DNA of 64,000 nucleotides from Hoeflea sp. (GTDB lineage: Bacteria > Pseudomonadota > Alphaproteobacteria > Rhizobiales > Rhizobiaceae): assembly GCA_020637795.1 (NCBI GenBank), contig JACKJT010000001.1, positions 1,837,698 through 1,901,697 on the forward strand, given 5' to 3'. The position numbers and the translations under genes were made by a program. The stretch's first letter is position 1; each line of letters starts with the position of its first letter. Below are positions 16,835-25,142 of the stretch, in pieces. The notes beneath the pieces are model-generated. The model was not told the DNA's origin. It worked only from the letters and a program-made list of their open reading frames with translations, and made no database searches.

Positions 16835-17169
16835 TGGCCGCCCTCCATGAAATCGGGGAACAAATCGATGATGGCCAGTCCAGCGCTATCGCATTCGCCC
16901 GCAAGCTCACGGACACGGCGCATCAGGCCCTGCCGGGTCCGGCAATAGCACCGGGCATCCCAACGCGGCTCTCCGTGCCTCATTCCGGCCTTACGCTGCA
17001 AAATCCACTGGATGGCATCACGACATTCGATGATGCGCCAATTCGAATTGAGTCTAACGATGATGGCCCGATCGTTTTCTGATTCCTCTCTGTTGTTCAT
17101 TGTGCCGGGGACGGACGGAGAGCACCTATTCGTGCCGTTGTAGCTGATGGGTTTCGGAAGGTGGTTCAT
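16831..17169 (-). CDS. Hypothetical island protein (112 aa)
   Basis: Start MNHLPKPISYNG at 17169 was chosen because GGGAGG lies 6 bases upstream; the frame is open to 17220. Residues 50-112 (RLNSNWRIIECRDAIQWILQ, then RWDARCYCRTRQGL) have an aromatic, basic character. The ATG overlaps the stop of the upstream gene at 17166. Unknown family; part of the overlapping set of island genes. Confidence 0.55.
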   Translation of the reverse strand: MNHLPKPISYNGTNRCSPSVPGTMNNREESENDRAIIVRLNSNWRIIECRDAIQWILQRKAGMRHGEPRWDARCYCRTRQGLMRRVRELAGECDSAGLAIIDLFPDFMEGGQ

Positions 17170-17375
17170 GCGAGCCTCCCGCCAATCTGGGCGAGCTGGC
17201 AGACCAACCGCGCCATGCATGGCGAAAGCCCGTAGCGCTGCGCCACATAAGCCGCTTGAAATGACAAGCCATCGGCATTAGCCTCTGAATTGTCTGAAAC
17301 AGCCGCAATTGTTTTGGCAATATCTCCCCGGACGGCACCTGCCAGTGCCTCCGGGGTTTCTTTTTTAGGCTGCAT
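17166..17375 (-). CDS. Small island protein (69 aa), helix-turn-helix-like
   Basis: Sequence MQPKKETPEALAG at the start; the C-terminal 30 residues (FQAAYVAQRYGLSPCMARLV) look like a helix-turn-helix used by phage regulators. Its start lies inside the 3' end of the AlpA-like gene and its stop overlaps the next start. Probably a regulator of the element, on pattern alone. Confidence 0.5.
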   Translation of the reverse strand: MQPKKETPEALAGAVRGDIAKTIAAVSDNSEANADGLSFQAAYVAQRYGLSPCMARLVCQLAQIGGRLA

Positions 17376-17553
17376 GGGAAGGCCCTCCCTTGGGAAGGTT
17401 CTTCAGATAGCTTTCAAGCTCGCTCACAAGAATGAGTGTCCGCTTACCGCTCTTGCGTGGCGTCAGCTTGCCTTCATTAAACAGTTTGTAGAGCGTTGAT
17501 CTGCCAAGGCCAGACATCTCTGATGCCTGAGCCAATGTCACTGCGATAGTCAT
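17365..17553 (-). CDS. AlpA/excisionase-family DNA-binding protein
   Basis: 62 residues: TLAQASEMSGLGRSTLYKLF is a MerR-like helix-turn-helix, followed by a wing (GKLTPRKSGKRTLILVSEL) and a short helix, the standard layout of excisionase/AlpA proteins. ATG 17553 has GGAG upstream. Such proteins bend DNA at attachment sites and favour excision, or activate the integrase gene. It heads the set of small genes running to 16145 and lies just downstream of the integrase gene. Confidence 0.85.
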   Translation of the reverse strand: MTIAVTLAQASEMSGLGRSTLYKLFNEGKLTPRKSGKRTLILVSELESYLKNLPKGGPSHAA

Positions 17554-17629
17554 TTGTTGTGCTCCTATGTTGAACTTACAGGAGCATTCTACCGTCCATA
17601 AAAACGGAGGCTTTTATTCCATACATTAA

Positions 17630-18145
17630 TCAAAAATCAGCTTCGTTATCGTTTTGATTATATTGCTTTTCTTCTTCCTCCTGTTCACGCAAATCATCTG
17701 CACGGATTGCACGCCAATCATCCCAGCATTTTTGGACGTACCTCGCAGAGATTCGGATGCCTCTTTCCTCTGTTTCGGCTTTGGCTATAGCCTCGATGAT
17801 GGCCTTCTTTTTGCCCTTTGGTCGCTTAGCGTCAAACTCAACATACCGAGCAGGTTGCTTTTCATCACTCAGCCCTTGGTCTTCTTGCAGGGCATACTCG
17901 ATATCTTCTTTGTAATCATTGGCTCCAGCCCCTCTCCAGAATTCTTTCCGGCTCCGAACAGGTATGGAGTGCAGTTTCTGGTACTCTTTCCTTACCGTCT
18001 TTAGCCGGTGCGCAATCTCATGCTCCCGGGCTGCTTCCCATTCATTCCGCCAAAGCTCCTCGCATTTTCCACCGATACCGAGCCTACTGAACTCGTCTTC
18101 GATCAGCCTTTTTCGACCAGCGCCTTTTCTTGAGCCGCCGCGCAT
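17630..18145 (-). CDS. Hypothetical basic/acidic protein downstream of integrase
   Basis: 171 residues from ATG 18145, which overlaps the integrase stop (TAATG). The N-terminus MRGGSRKGAGRKRL is strongly basic and is a motif seen at the start of phage terminase-small-subunit and similar DNA-binding proteins; the rest is charged and helical and ends in a run of Glu (EQEEEEKQYNQNDNEADF). Frame is open further upstream, into integrase coding sequence, but that part is not favoured. Translationally coupled to the integrase. Function unknown. Confidence 0.6.
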   Translation of the reverse strand: MRGGSRKGAGRKRLIEDEFSRLGIGGKCEELWRNEWEAAREHEIAHRLKTVRKEYQKLHSIPVRSRKEFWRGAGANDYKEDIEYALQEDQGLSDEKQPARYVEFDAKRPKGKKKAIIEAIAKAETEERGIRISARYVQKCWDDWRAIRADDLREQEEEEKQYNQNDNEADF

Positions 18146-19338
18146 TATGCTAGCACCAACCGAATGACATTTTTGGCTGTGGAAGCCAGGCAGTACCGCT
18201 GCCATTCATCCATCAGTTGACGACGCTTTTCCAACGCATCAGCCCGCCTGTAGGCCCGCTCCGTTGCGTCACCTACTCGATGCGCCAAGGCTTCCTCAGC
18301 AACGTCACGTGAGAATTGTGTTTCATCACCTGCCCAATCACGAAATGCAGAGCGGAAGCCGTGCACCGTGAAGGCGTCGGCCTTCATACGTCGCATGAGC
18401 ATTTCAAACGCCATTCCCGAAAGCGGCCTGTTCGGTCTCTGGCCGGGGAAAACGTAATCGGATATCCGCGTTTCGTGCAGTTCCTTTACGATGGCGAGCG
18501 CTCTTGGTGACAATGGAACGCGGTGTTCCTTACCCGCCTTCATGCGCTTTGCCGGGATGGTCCAAACCGCGTTTTCCAGATCCATTTCCGACCAAGTGGA
18601 ACCAAGCACCTCACCCGACCGCGCCGCTGTCAGAATGAGAAACTCAAGGCCTCTTGCGGCCATCGCCTCCTTGCCGGGAAGCTGTTCCATGAAGGCTGGG
18701 ACATCACGGTAAGGCATTGCAGCATGGTGGCCACGCGTCAGCTTTTGGCGAGCGGGTAGTATGTTCTTCAAATGGCCTCGCCACAGTGCAGGGTTTTCGC
18801 CCGTTCTCCAGCCCCGGGCTTTGGCATAATCCAGCACCCGTTCAATGCGCCCACGAAGCCGTGAAGCAGTTTCCGCCTTGGATTGCCAGATTGGTGTGAG
18901 AACATTCAACACATCATCGGTCGAAATGTCCGAAACCGATTTAGCTCGAAGCGGAGACGCATACTGTTCAAGCGTCATGCGCCATTGCGCCCGATGCTTT
19001 TCATTACGCCATTGCCCTTCCATTGAGGTGAGGAACATATCGGCGCAATCACCAAAGGACGGCACCGCGTCCTTTTTCCGTTCCGCTATTGGATTGCGCC
19101 CCTCAGCAACGGCTTGTCGACATTCCACTGCCAGCGCCCTCGCCTTAGCGAGCTTTACTGTCGGATAGGCTCCCAAGCCCATTTCATTGCGCTTGCCATT
19201 CTGTTTCCAGATGAAAGCCCAAGACTTAGCGCCTGAAGGCTTCACGTTCAGATAAAGCCCGCCGCCATCGCCAAGCATTCCTGGCTTTATGGCGGCCTTG
19301 CATTCCGTGTCTGTCAGCTTGTTTGTAGCCCGCGCCAA
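18145..19338 (-). CDS. Tyrosine integrase (DUF4102 N-terminus)
   Basis: 397 residues. Residues 1-90 are the arm-binding DUF4102-type domain (GGGLYLNVKPSGAKSWAFIW). Residues 95-190 form the SAM-like core-binding domain. The catalytic domain carries Arg240 (TAARSGEV), His326-x-x-Arg329 (HGFR), His353 and the nucleophile Tyr363 (ERAYRRAD). All active-site positions are present. Such enzymes integrate islands and prophages into the 3' ends of tRNA genes. The gene lies about 150 bases from the tRNA-Ser-like end at 19485-19498, which fits its use of that site. Confidence 0.95.
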   Translation of the reverse strand: MARATNKLTDTECKAAIKPGMLGDGGGLYLNVKPSGAKSWAFIWKQNGKRNEMGLGAYPTVKLAKARALAVECRQAVAEGRNPIAERKKDAVPSFGDCADMFLTSMEGQWRNEKHRAQWRMTLEQYASPLRAKSVSDISTDDVLNVLTPIWQSKAETASRLRGRIERVLDYAKARGWRTGENPALWRGHLKNILPARQKLTRGHHAAMPYRDVPAFMEQLPGKEAMAARGLEFLILTAARSGEVLGSTWSEMDLENAVWTIPAKRMKAGKEHRVPLSPRALAIVKELHETRISDYVFPGQRPNRPLSGMAFEMLMRRMKADAFTVHGFRSAFRDWAGDETQFSRDVAEEALAHRVGDATERAYRRADALEKRRQLMDEWQRYCLASTAKNVIRLVLA

Positions 19339-19484
19339 GAAGTGTCCCTAACTTTATCCCTAACTCCATTCGTGGATAGTAGCGGACGAAGGCACATGAT
19401 AAAAGACAGATAACCGCCTAATTCATTGTTTTATAAAATCATCAACACACAACCAGGAACAGTGAGAAACATAGATTTGTCGGA

Positions 19485-19498
19485 CTCTCTCTCCGCCA
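19485..19498 (+). repeat. Candidate attachment site: 3' end of a tRNA-Ser gene
   Basis: CTCTCTCTCCGCCA matches the usual last 14 bases of alphaproteobacterial tRNA-Ser genes, including the encoded CCA. There is no complete tRNA here: the preceding 90 bases are AT-rich and do not fold as one. It lies exactly where composition changes from AT-richer island to GC-rich chromosome, next to an integrase. So it is best read as the copied tail left at the far end of an island; the complete tRNA would lie left of base 1. The rest of 19339-19625 has no gene. Confidence 0.45.
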
Positions 19499-19625
19499 TC
19501 ATCTGACTTCACGCTGTCGCCTTTCGGGCTTCGCTCCAGTCGGGGCCTCGGATGAGCCCGGACGGCCCTTGGCCTTGCGAACCCTGCGGATTCGAAATGT
19601 CCCCGCTATTCTCCGGGGTGTGGAT

Positions 19626-19979
19626 CTAGCGTGAACCTTCAGAACATGCGGCAGTCACGATGATCTCGACCTTCAGTGTATCGCGCGCCAGCCGCGCTTG
19701 CCCGCAAGCGCGGGCGGGCGCGTGGCCGGGCGGGACCCAGGCGTCCCATACCGCGTTCATTTCGTCGAAATCTTTCATGTCGGACAGCCAGATGATCGCC
19801 TGCAGGATACGGTCCGGGGAAGATCCGGCCATGGCCAAAAGCCGTTCAATCCGCGACAGGCAGTCGCGTGTCTGCTCCGCGACGGTTTCGCCATCCCCGA
19901 CCTGTCCGCACAGATAGGCGACGCCGTTGTGCCTGACGAACTTGCTCATGCGTTGTCCGGTTTCCAGCCGTTCGATCAT
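19626..19979 (-). CDS. RidA-family protein
   Basis: 117 residues of the YjgF/YER057c/UK114 fold: VAYLCGQVGDGETVAEQTRDCL, IIWLSDMKDFDEMNAVWDAWV, and the late ARACGQARLARDTLKVEI with the Arg used for carboxylate binding. RidA proteins hydrolyse reactive enamines/imines made by amine oxidases and PLP enzymes. Position after three amino-acid-type oxidoreductase genes, overlapping the upstream stop, supports that role here: clearing the imine product of the dehydrogenase. Last gene of the operon that starts at 25609. Confidence 0.9.
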   Translation of the reverse strand: MIERLETGQRMSKFVRHNGVAYLCGQVGDGETVAEQTRDCLSRIERLLAMAGSSPDRILQAIIWLSDMKDFDEMNAVWDAWVPPGHAPARACGQARLARDTLKVEIIVTAACSEGSR

Positions 19980-21382
19980 TTTCCCACCTCAGCTGTTTCA
20001 TGCTCCGCCAATGCGGCGATTTCGCCCAATGTCACCGGCTTCAGCGGCGGGCGGATTCTGTAATAGCCGGTTTCATCGGGCGGAATGCCGTTGGTGTCCG
20101 ACAGGATCCGCGTCACCGAAAGTCCGCAGTAGCGGCCCTGACAGGGTCCCATTCCGGCGCGGACAAAGGCCTTGGCCTGGTTAGGACCGAGACAGCCCAA
20201 CCCGGCCGTGCGCCTGATCTCGCCCGCGGTGACTTCCTCGCAACGGCAGACAATGGTGTCGTCGGCCGGCGCAAGGGCGCCGGCATAGGGCGGATAGGCG
20301 CTGTCGATGAAGGAGCGGGCGGCACGCTCCGCACCGAGGCCGCTTCGCAACGGACGGGCTTCGGCATCGCGCTCCCTCTCCGTCATCCCGCCCAGGTCAC
20401 GGGCGATTTCCAGCGCGACCAACTCGCCAGCGAGGGCCGCAGCCCTGGCACCGCCGATCCCGGCGCCGTCGCCCGCAATGAAAACGCTGGACACGGCCGT
20501 GCGTCCCCACTCGTCGCATTCCGGCGCAAAGCAGCCTTGTGCGTCATCCCATCGATGCGGAATGTCGATGGATCGCGCTGCCTGGGTGTTGGGCACGACG
20601 CCGTGGTGCAGCAGCACGGTGTCGCAGGCTATCCGGTGCTCGATGCCGCCAACGCGGAACGTCACGCCGCTTGCGCTCCGGTCGCCTTCGACAGCGATGT
20701 CAGTAGCGCCGACATGGCGGACAATGCCGGCCCGGCGCAATTCCCATAACATCCGGAGCCCCTTGAGAAGATAGGGCCAACCGCGCAACGCACCGCCGAG
20801 ATGGCGCAGCGATCTTGCCAGATCGGCCTTCGTTTGAGTCTCGACAAGGGCAAGGGGCGGCACACCTGCCCGCACCATCTGGGTCGCGACGAGATAAAGA
20901 AGCGGCCCCGACCCCACCAGGACGGCACGCTCGCAGGCAATGCCCGATTGCTTGAGCAGGATCTGTGCCGCGCCGGCGGTCATCACGCCCGGCAAGGTCC
21001 ATCCCGGCACCGGCATCGGCCGTTCCAGCGCCCCCGTGGCCAGCAGGATGCGCCTGCCTTCGGCGAGTTCAGCCTTGCCGTTCCGGGTAAAGTTGACGCG
21101 GGTTGCCTCCTCGATCTGCCACACGACCGCACCTCTCAGGTGGGTAATGTTGTCGTGCGCCAGCCGCCGGGTGAGGGCCAGGCCGTCGATGAAATCGCTG
21201 CCAAGAATGGCGCCGCGGGTTTTGCTGGCGCGATCCACATCGCGGTAGATCTGCCCGCCCGGCGCTGGCTGTTCGTCCAGCAGCAGGACCGACAATCCGG
21301 AACCGGCGGCGCGGCGGGCCGCCGACATGCCGGCGGGACCGGCGCCAATGACGATCAGGTCGGCGCTATGCATTGCCGGCAC
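19976..21382 (-). CDS. FAD/BFD-type dehydrogenase, alpha subunit (opine/HcnB-like)
   Basis: 468 residues. Dinucleotide-binding motif at the N-terminus (VIGAGPAGMSAARRA) and a second FAD/NAD region (ATGALERPMPVPGWTLPGV). The C-terminus carries a BFD-type [2Fe-2S] domain with CRC (in IVCRCEEVTAGEIR) and GPCQGRYC. This two-part layout is that of opine oxidase subunit A, hydrogen-cyanide synthase subunit B and D-hydroxyproline dehydrogenase alpha subunits. With the small 2Fe-2S protein (21366-21671) and the DAO-type subunit (21646-22746) it should form a heterotrimeric amine dehydrogenase. The true substrate is not shown by the sequence. Confidence 0.85.
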   Translation of the reverse strand: MPAMHSADLIVIGAGPAGMSAARRAAGSGLSVLLLDEQPAPGGQIYRDVDRASKTRGAILGSDFIDGLALTRRLAHDNITHLRGAVVWQIEEATRVNFTRNGKAELAEGRRILLATGALERPMPVPGWTLPGVMTAGAAQILLKQSGIACERAVLVGSGPLLYLVATQMVRAGVPPLALVETQTKADLARSLRHLGGALRGWPYLLKGLRMLWELRRAGIVRHVGATDIAVEGDRSASGVTFRVGGIEHRIACDTVLLHHGVVPNTQAARSIDIPHRWDDAQGCFAPECDEWGRTAVSSVFIAGDGAGIGGARAAALAGELVALEIARDLGGMTERERDAEARPLRSGLGAERAARSFIDSAYPPYAGALAPADDTIVCRCEEVTAGEIRRTAGLGCLGPNQAKAFVRAGMGPCQGRYCGLSVTRILSDTNGIPPDETGYYRIRPPLKPVTLGEIAALAEHETAEVGK

Positions 21383-21671
21383 CCTTGATCGACGGCCTTT
21401 CGATCTGGAGCCCCTCGGTCACCTGCAGCATGCAGGCCTGGCGGTTGATCCCGTCGATTTCGACCAGACAATCGTAGCAGGCGCCCATCATGCAGAACGG
21501 TCCGCGCGGCGCGCCCGATAAGGGCGTATGGCGAAACGGCATGACGCCGACCACCAGCAGGGCACCGGCAAGGTTTTCGCCCCGCGGCAGGGAAAGCTCG
21601 CTGGAGCCGAAGCGAACGGTCACCCGATCGGTTTGCGGGCCGATTTCACGAAACGTTGAATCGGGCTTCAC
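21366..21671 (-). CDS. Small [2Fe-2S] subunit of the dehydrogenase
   Basis: 101 residues from GTG 21671, chosen because GGAGGTGT lies just upstream; the frame is open to 21746. A ferredoxin-type cluster motif is visible: CMMGACYDC (C-x4-C-x2-C) with a later Cys in QACM. Same role as HcnA or the small subunit of opine oxidase, carrying electrons between the large subunits. Overlaps both neighbours. Confidence 0.85.
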   Translation of the reverse strand: MKPDSTFREIGPQTDRVTVRFGSSELSLPRGENLAGALLVVGVMPFRHTPLSGAPRGPFCMMGACYDCLVEIDGINRQACMLQVTEGLQIERPSIKGAGNA

Positions 21672-22746
21672 TGAACACCTCCAAATCGGGCGCGGCGTCC
21701 GCCCCTTCGAGCCAGTCCGGCAGGAACCGGGCATGGGCCGCGGCAAGGGTGACGCCGCTGTGGCAGGTCACGAGATAGGCGCCCGGCATGTCCGGGCTTT
21801 GCTGGTAGATCGGCAATCCGTCGGGCGACAGGATCCGCAAGGCGCCCCAACTGCGCACAAGCTGGGCCTTTGCCAGCACCGGAAAGGCGGCAATCGCTTC
21901 CGCTGCGAGCCCGGACAGGCCGGGCTGCGTGACCGTGTCGTCAAGGCCCACTTCCTCGTTGGTGGCGCCAATCTGAATGCCGCCTTCGTCGACCTGACGC
22001 GCTATCAGCGAGGGGCGATTGATCAGTTTGGGAAGCTTTTCGGTGATCATGACCTGCCCGCGCTGCGGTCTGATCGGTGCCTTGAAGCCCATCATCGGTC
22101 CCAGCGCGGCAGCGCCAAGCCCGGCGGAAAGAACCGTCTTGCCGGCCTCTACTTCGGTGCCATCGTCACAGGAAATGCGGAACAGGTCGGCCTTGTCGAC
22201 GCGTGTAACCCGCTTGCCGTTGAGGATCACGCCGCCAAGGCGGCGGACATCGTCGGCCAGCGCGCGCAACAGTCTGAGCGGATTTGCATGGCCGTCCTGA
22301 TGATGCAGGATTGCGCCCACGACCCTGGGACCGATTGCCGGTTCCTCAAGCCGCAGGGCATTGTGGCCGAGCACCTCGTAGGGGTAGTTGCCGCCAAGTT
22401 TTTGCTTGAGGATCTCGTATTTCGCGACGGTGGCTTCGAGGCTCTGCTCCGAGAAATGGAGGTCGTAGCCACCCCTTTGCTCCAGGCCCAGATCATGCCC
22501 CGTCGCATCGCCCAGTTCAGCGGCGAAATCGGCCCAGGCGGCGGCAGAAGCCTGCGACCATTGCGCATAGCGCGGCTGGTTCATGCCCTTGGACTGCACC
22601 CAGACGAGGCCAAAATTGCCCCGGCTGGCGCGGAAAGACCCATCGTCGCCGTCCAGGACGGTCACCCGGAGACCGCGCTTGAGCAGGCCCCAAGCTGTCG
22701 AGAGGCCGACAATCCCGCCACCGATTATGGCATAGTCCGAAGTCAT
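21646..22746 (-). CDS. DAO-family FAD oxidoreductase, beta subunit
   Basis: 366 residues of the D-amino-acid oxidase family: Rossmann motif YAIIGGGIVGLSTAWGLL at the N-terminus and GAYLVTCHSGVTLAAAHARF at the C-terminus for FAD closure. Resembles HcnC / opine oxidase subunit B / D-hydroxyproline dehydrogenase beta chains, which oxidise a C-N bond of an amino-acid-like substrate. It is separated from the TRAP solute-receptor gene by a strong hairpin, and overlaps the small 2Fe-2S gene by 26 bases. Confidence 0.85.
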   Translation of the reverse strand: MTSDYAIIGGGIVGLSTAWGLLKRGLRVTVLDGDDGSFRASRGNFGLVWVQSKGMNQPRYAQWSQASAAAWADFAAELGDATGHDLGLEQRGGYDLHFSEQSLEATVAKYEILKQKLGGNYPYEVLGHNALRLEEPAIGPRVVGAILHHQDGHANPLRLLRALADDVRRLGGVILNGKRVTRVDKADLFRISCDDGTEVEAGKTVLSAGLGAAALGPMMGFKAPIRPQRGQVMITEKLPKLINRPSLIARQVDEGGIQIGATNEEVGLDDTVTQPGLSGLAAEAIAAFPVLAKAQLVRSWGALRILSPDGLPIYQQSPDMPGAYLVTCHSGVTLAAAHARFLPDWLEGADAAPDLEVFSEARFNVS

Positions 22747-22766
22747 TCAATGTCTCTCACCGGTTC

Positions 22767-22795
22767 ACCGGGGTGGCGACAATCGCCACCCCGGT
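22767..22795. terminator. Strong hairpin after the TRAP receptor gene
   Basis: Perfect 13-base arms (ACCGGGGTGGCGA and its complement) around a 3-base loop. No T-run follows on the minus strand, so it is more likely an mRNA-stabilising or partial terminator element than a full stop, setting high receptor expression relative to the dehydrogenase genes downstream. Confidence 0.6.
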
Positions 22796-22803
22796 ATTGG
22801 CTC

Positions 22804-23799
22804 TCACTTGGAAGCAGCGGCCACTTTGTCCAGGATCGCCTGACCCCATTCGACGCCAACATCCTCCAGCACGGCAGGCCAGACATCGGCGCGGACCTTT
22901 TCGGACATTGCAGCAAGGTCTTCGTCCGAGAGCTTGGCCACAGTGGTGCCCAGTTCGTCAACCAGGCGCTGCTCGTTGCGGCCCTGATCGGCTTCGGCGA
23001 CGGTCCAGCGGGTTGCCTCGAATGCAGCCGCCTGCTCCTTCAAGGCGGCCTGATCTTCCGCGGATAGGGCCGCGAGGCTCTCGTTGGAGATGATCATGTA
23101 CCAGACCTCGAAATGCGTGTTGGCGGGGATGTAGGTCTTGGTGACATCGCGGAAGGAGGCATAGTAGCCTTCGGCACCCGAGCCGATGACGCCATCCACG
23201 ACGCCCGTCTGAACGGCGGTGAACGCTTCGGAGAACGGGATCGGCGACGGGATGTAGCCCAGTGCTTCGCCGGTCAGCTGGAACGACTTGATGCCGGGCA
23301 CCCGTACCTTGATGCCGTTCGGCTCGGTGCTCGCCGGATTGAGGTTTTCCACGTTGAGCGAAATGCCGCCGAAATAGACCGGATAGGCAGCCAGCATGGT
23401 GATGTCCTGTTCCGCATAAAGGCCGGTCATGACGTCGCGCACCACGCCGCCGGGGCCGTAGATCTTGCGCGCTTGCGCCCAGGTTTCGGCCATGTAGGGA
23501 AACGAGGAGATCTGCATGCGGCGGTCGGCGGCGGCGGCGGCAGGCTGTGTCGCCATGTCGAGCGCGCCGACGCTGATCCGCTCCTGCACGGTGGTGTAGT
23601 CGCCAAGCGCCGAGGCCGGGAACAGCTGTATTTCGACATCGCCGCCGGTGGCCTCAGAAACCGCGGCCGCAAAGGCGCGCAGCTCGACATCGACAGTGGC
23701 GTCCTGCGGGCGCACATGGCTCATCTTGAGGGTTTCGGCCAGGGCGGGCGATGCGGCCATCAGGGTAGCAAGGGCGGTGGCAAGGATTGCGGTTTTCAT
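22804..23799 (-). CDS. TRAP transporter solute-binding protein (DctP type)
   Basis: 331 residues from ATG 23799, preceded by AAAGGAGA; the longer frame to 23847 lacks a ribosome site. Signal peptide MKTAILATALATLMAASPALA, cut before ETLKMSHVRP. The sequence has the DctP-family features (VGALDMATQPAAA, GIKVRVPG with the carboxylate-binding Arg, FTAVQTGVVDGVIG). It captures a small organic acid in the periplasm for the permeases encoded just upstream (23844-25609). Confidence 0.9.
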   Translation of the reverse strand: MKTAILATALATLMAASPALAETLKMSHVRPQDATVDVELRAFAAAVSEATGGDVEIQLFPASALGDYTTVQERISVGALDMATQPAAAAADRRMQISSFPYMAETWAQARKIYGPGGVVRDVMTGLYAEQDITMLAAYPVYFGGISLNVENLNPASTEPNGIKVRVPGIKSFQLTGEALGYIPSPIPFSEAFTAVQTGVVDGVIGSGAEGYYASFRDVTKTYIPANTHFEVWYMIISNESLAALSAEDQAALKEQAAAFEATRWTVAEADQGRNEQRLVDELGTTVAKLSDEDLAAMSEKVRADVWPAVLEDVGVEWGQAILDKVAAASK

Positions 23800-23843
23800 G
23801 AGTTTCTCCTTTTGGTGGGTTGATGGTCTGAAGAAGGCCGGCC

Positions 23844-25142
23844 TCAATATCCGAACAGGCGCGGCAAATAGAGCGACAGGTCGGGCCAGAACGAGGTGAG
23901 GAACACGACGGGCACATAGCCCGTGACGATCAGGAACATCGCCGGCGGGATGACCTTGGTGACCTTGACCTTGCCGATCCGGGCACCGAGGTAGAGGATC
24001 GAGGCATAGGGAGGCGTGACGCCGCCCATCGCCGTGTTGACGCCCATGATCGCGGCGAACTGGACCGGGCTGACCCCGATGGCGGTCATCAGTGGCAGCA
24101 ACAGCGGGGCGATCAGGATGATCGCCGTCACGTCGTTGACGACCATGCCGACCAGAAACAGCAGGATGTTGATGAAGATCAGCAGCAGGACCTTGTTTTC
24201 GGTGATCAGGAAAATGCTCGACACGATCTGCTGCGGGATGCTTTCGTAGACGAACATCTGGCTCAGGATCATGGAAAAGAGGATCATGAACATGATCGCG
24301 CCGACGGCGGTGGCGGCCTCCTTGCCGGCCGCGAGGAAATTGGAGAGGCGCAGGCCCTTGTAGACCAGGAAGCCAACCGGCACCGAATAGATCACGGCAA
24401 CGGCTGCGGCTTCGGTCGGTGTCATGATGCCGCCGTAGATCCCGCCGAGGATGATGACGGGCATCAACAGCGCCGGAAAGGCGTGGATGCCGCGCCTGGC
24501 GACTTCGGTGGACAGCTCCCCGAAGGTCGGCTTGTCATCAAGCACCAGGTTGAACTTGCGGCTCATCCAAAGGTTCATGATCGAGAAGCTGAGCATGATC
24601 AGGAGACCCGGCCCGAGCGTTGCAAGGAAGCAGGCAAGGATCGAGGTGTCAGTCACCCAGCCGTAGACGATCATCGTGACCGAAGGCGGGATCAGCAGCC
24701 CCAGGATCGACGAGTTGGCGATCAGCGCGGTCGCGTATTCCCGCGGATAGCCACGCTTTTCCATCTCGGGGATCAGGATCGGACCAATGGCGGCAATGCC
24801 GGTGAGTCCCGACCCGGAAATGGCGCCGATGACTGCACAACTGACGGCCGCCACCACACCGAGGCCGCCGCGGACGTGGCCGACAAATGCGTTGACAAAC
24901 CTCAAGAGTGACGCCGCGATGCCGCTTTCGGACATGATCGTGCCAGCCAGCACAAACAGCGGGATTGCCAGCAGGATCGGATTTCCGAGCTGCTGAACAC
25001 CCCACAGCATCATGCCCTTCATCGTCACATCGCCGATGAAATACATGACCATCAAGGCAGCCCCGAAGCAGTAGGGCAGCGGCACGCCCAGGGTCAGCGT
25101 GACCACCAGAACGGCGATGGCAATGAGTGCGATCTCGATCAT
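23844..25142 (-). CDS. TRAP transporter large permease (DctM type)
   Basis: 432 residues, very hydrophobic, about 12-13 membrane segments, with family patterns such as VQQLGNPILLAIPLFVLAG, ISGSGLTGIAAIGPILIPEM and TPTEAAAVAVIYS. It is the sodium-driven transport subunit. The start overlaps the small-permease stop by 4 bases and the stop is followed 44 bases later by the receptor gene. The proton/sodium and substrate use are not readable from sequence. Confidence 0.92.
   Translation of the reverse strand: MIEIALIAIAVLVVTLTLGVPLPYCFGAALMVMYFIGDVTMKGMMLWGVQQLGNPILLAIPLFVLAGTIMSESGIAASLLRFVNAFVGHVRGGLGVVAAVSCAVIGAISGSGLTGIAAIGPILIPEMEKRGYPREYATALIANSSILGLLIPPSVTMIVYGWVTDTSILACFLATLGPGLLIMLSFSIMNLWMSRKFNLVLDDKPTFGELSTEVARRGIHAFPALLMPVIILGGIYGGIMTPTEAAAVAVIYSVPVGFLVYKGLRLSNFLAAGKEAATAVGAIMFMILFSMILSQMFVYESIPQQIVSSIFLITENKVLLLIFINILLFLVGMVVNDVTAIILIAPLLLPLMTAIGVSPVQFAAIMGVNTAMGGVTPPYASILYLGARIGKVKVTKVIPPAMFLIVTGYVPVVFLTSFWPDLSLYLPRLFGY

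Noticed and set aside
19390..19498. Complete tRNA-Ser gene
   Set aside because: Only the last 14 bases match; the region upstream is AT-rich and lacks the acceptor, D and anticodon stems.
21490..23067. A 525-codon plus-strand frame
   Set aside because: Antisense to the dehydrogenase and TRAP receptor genes, which have recognisable motifs.
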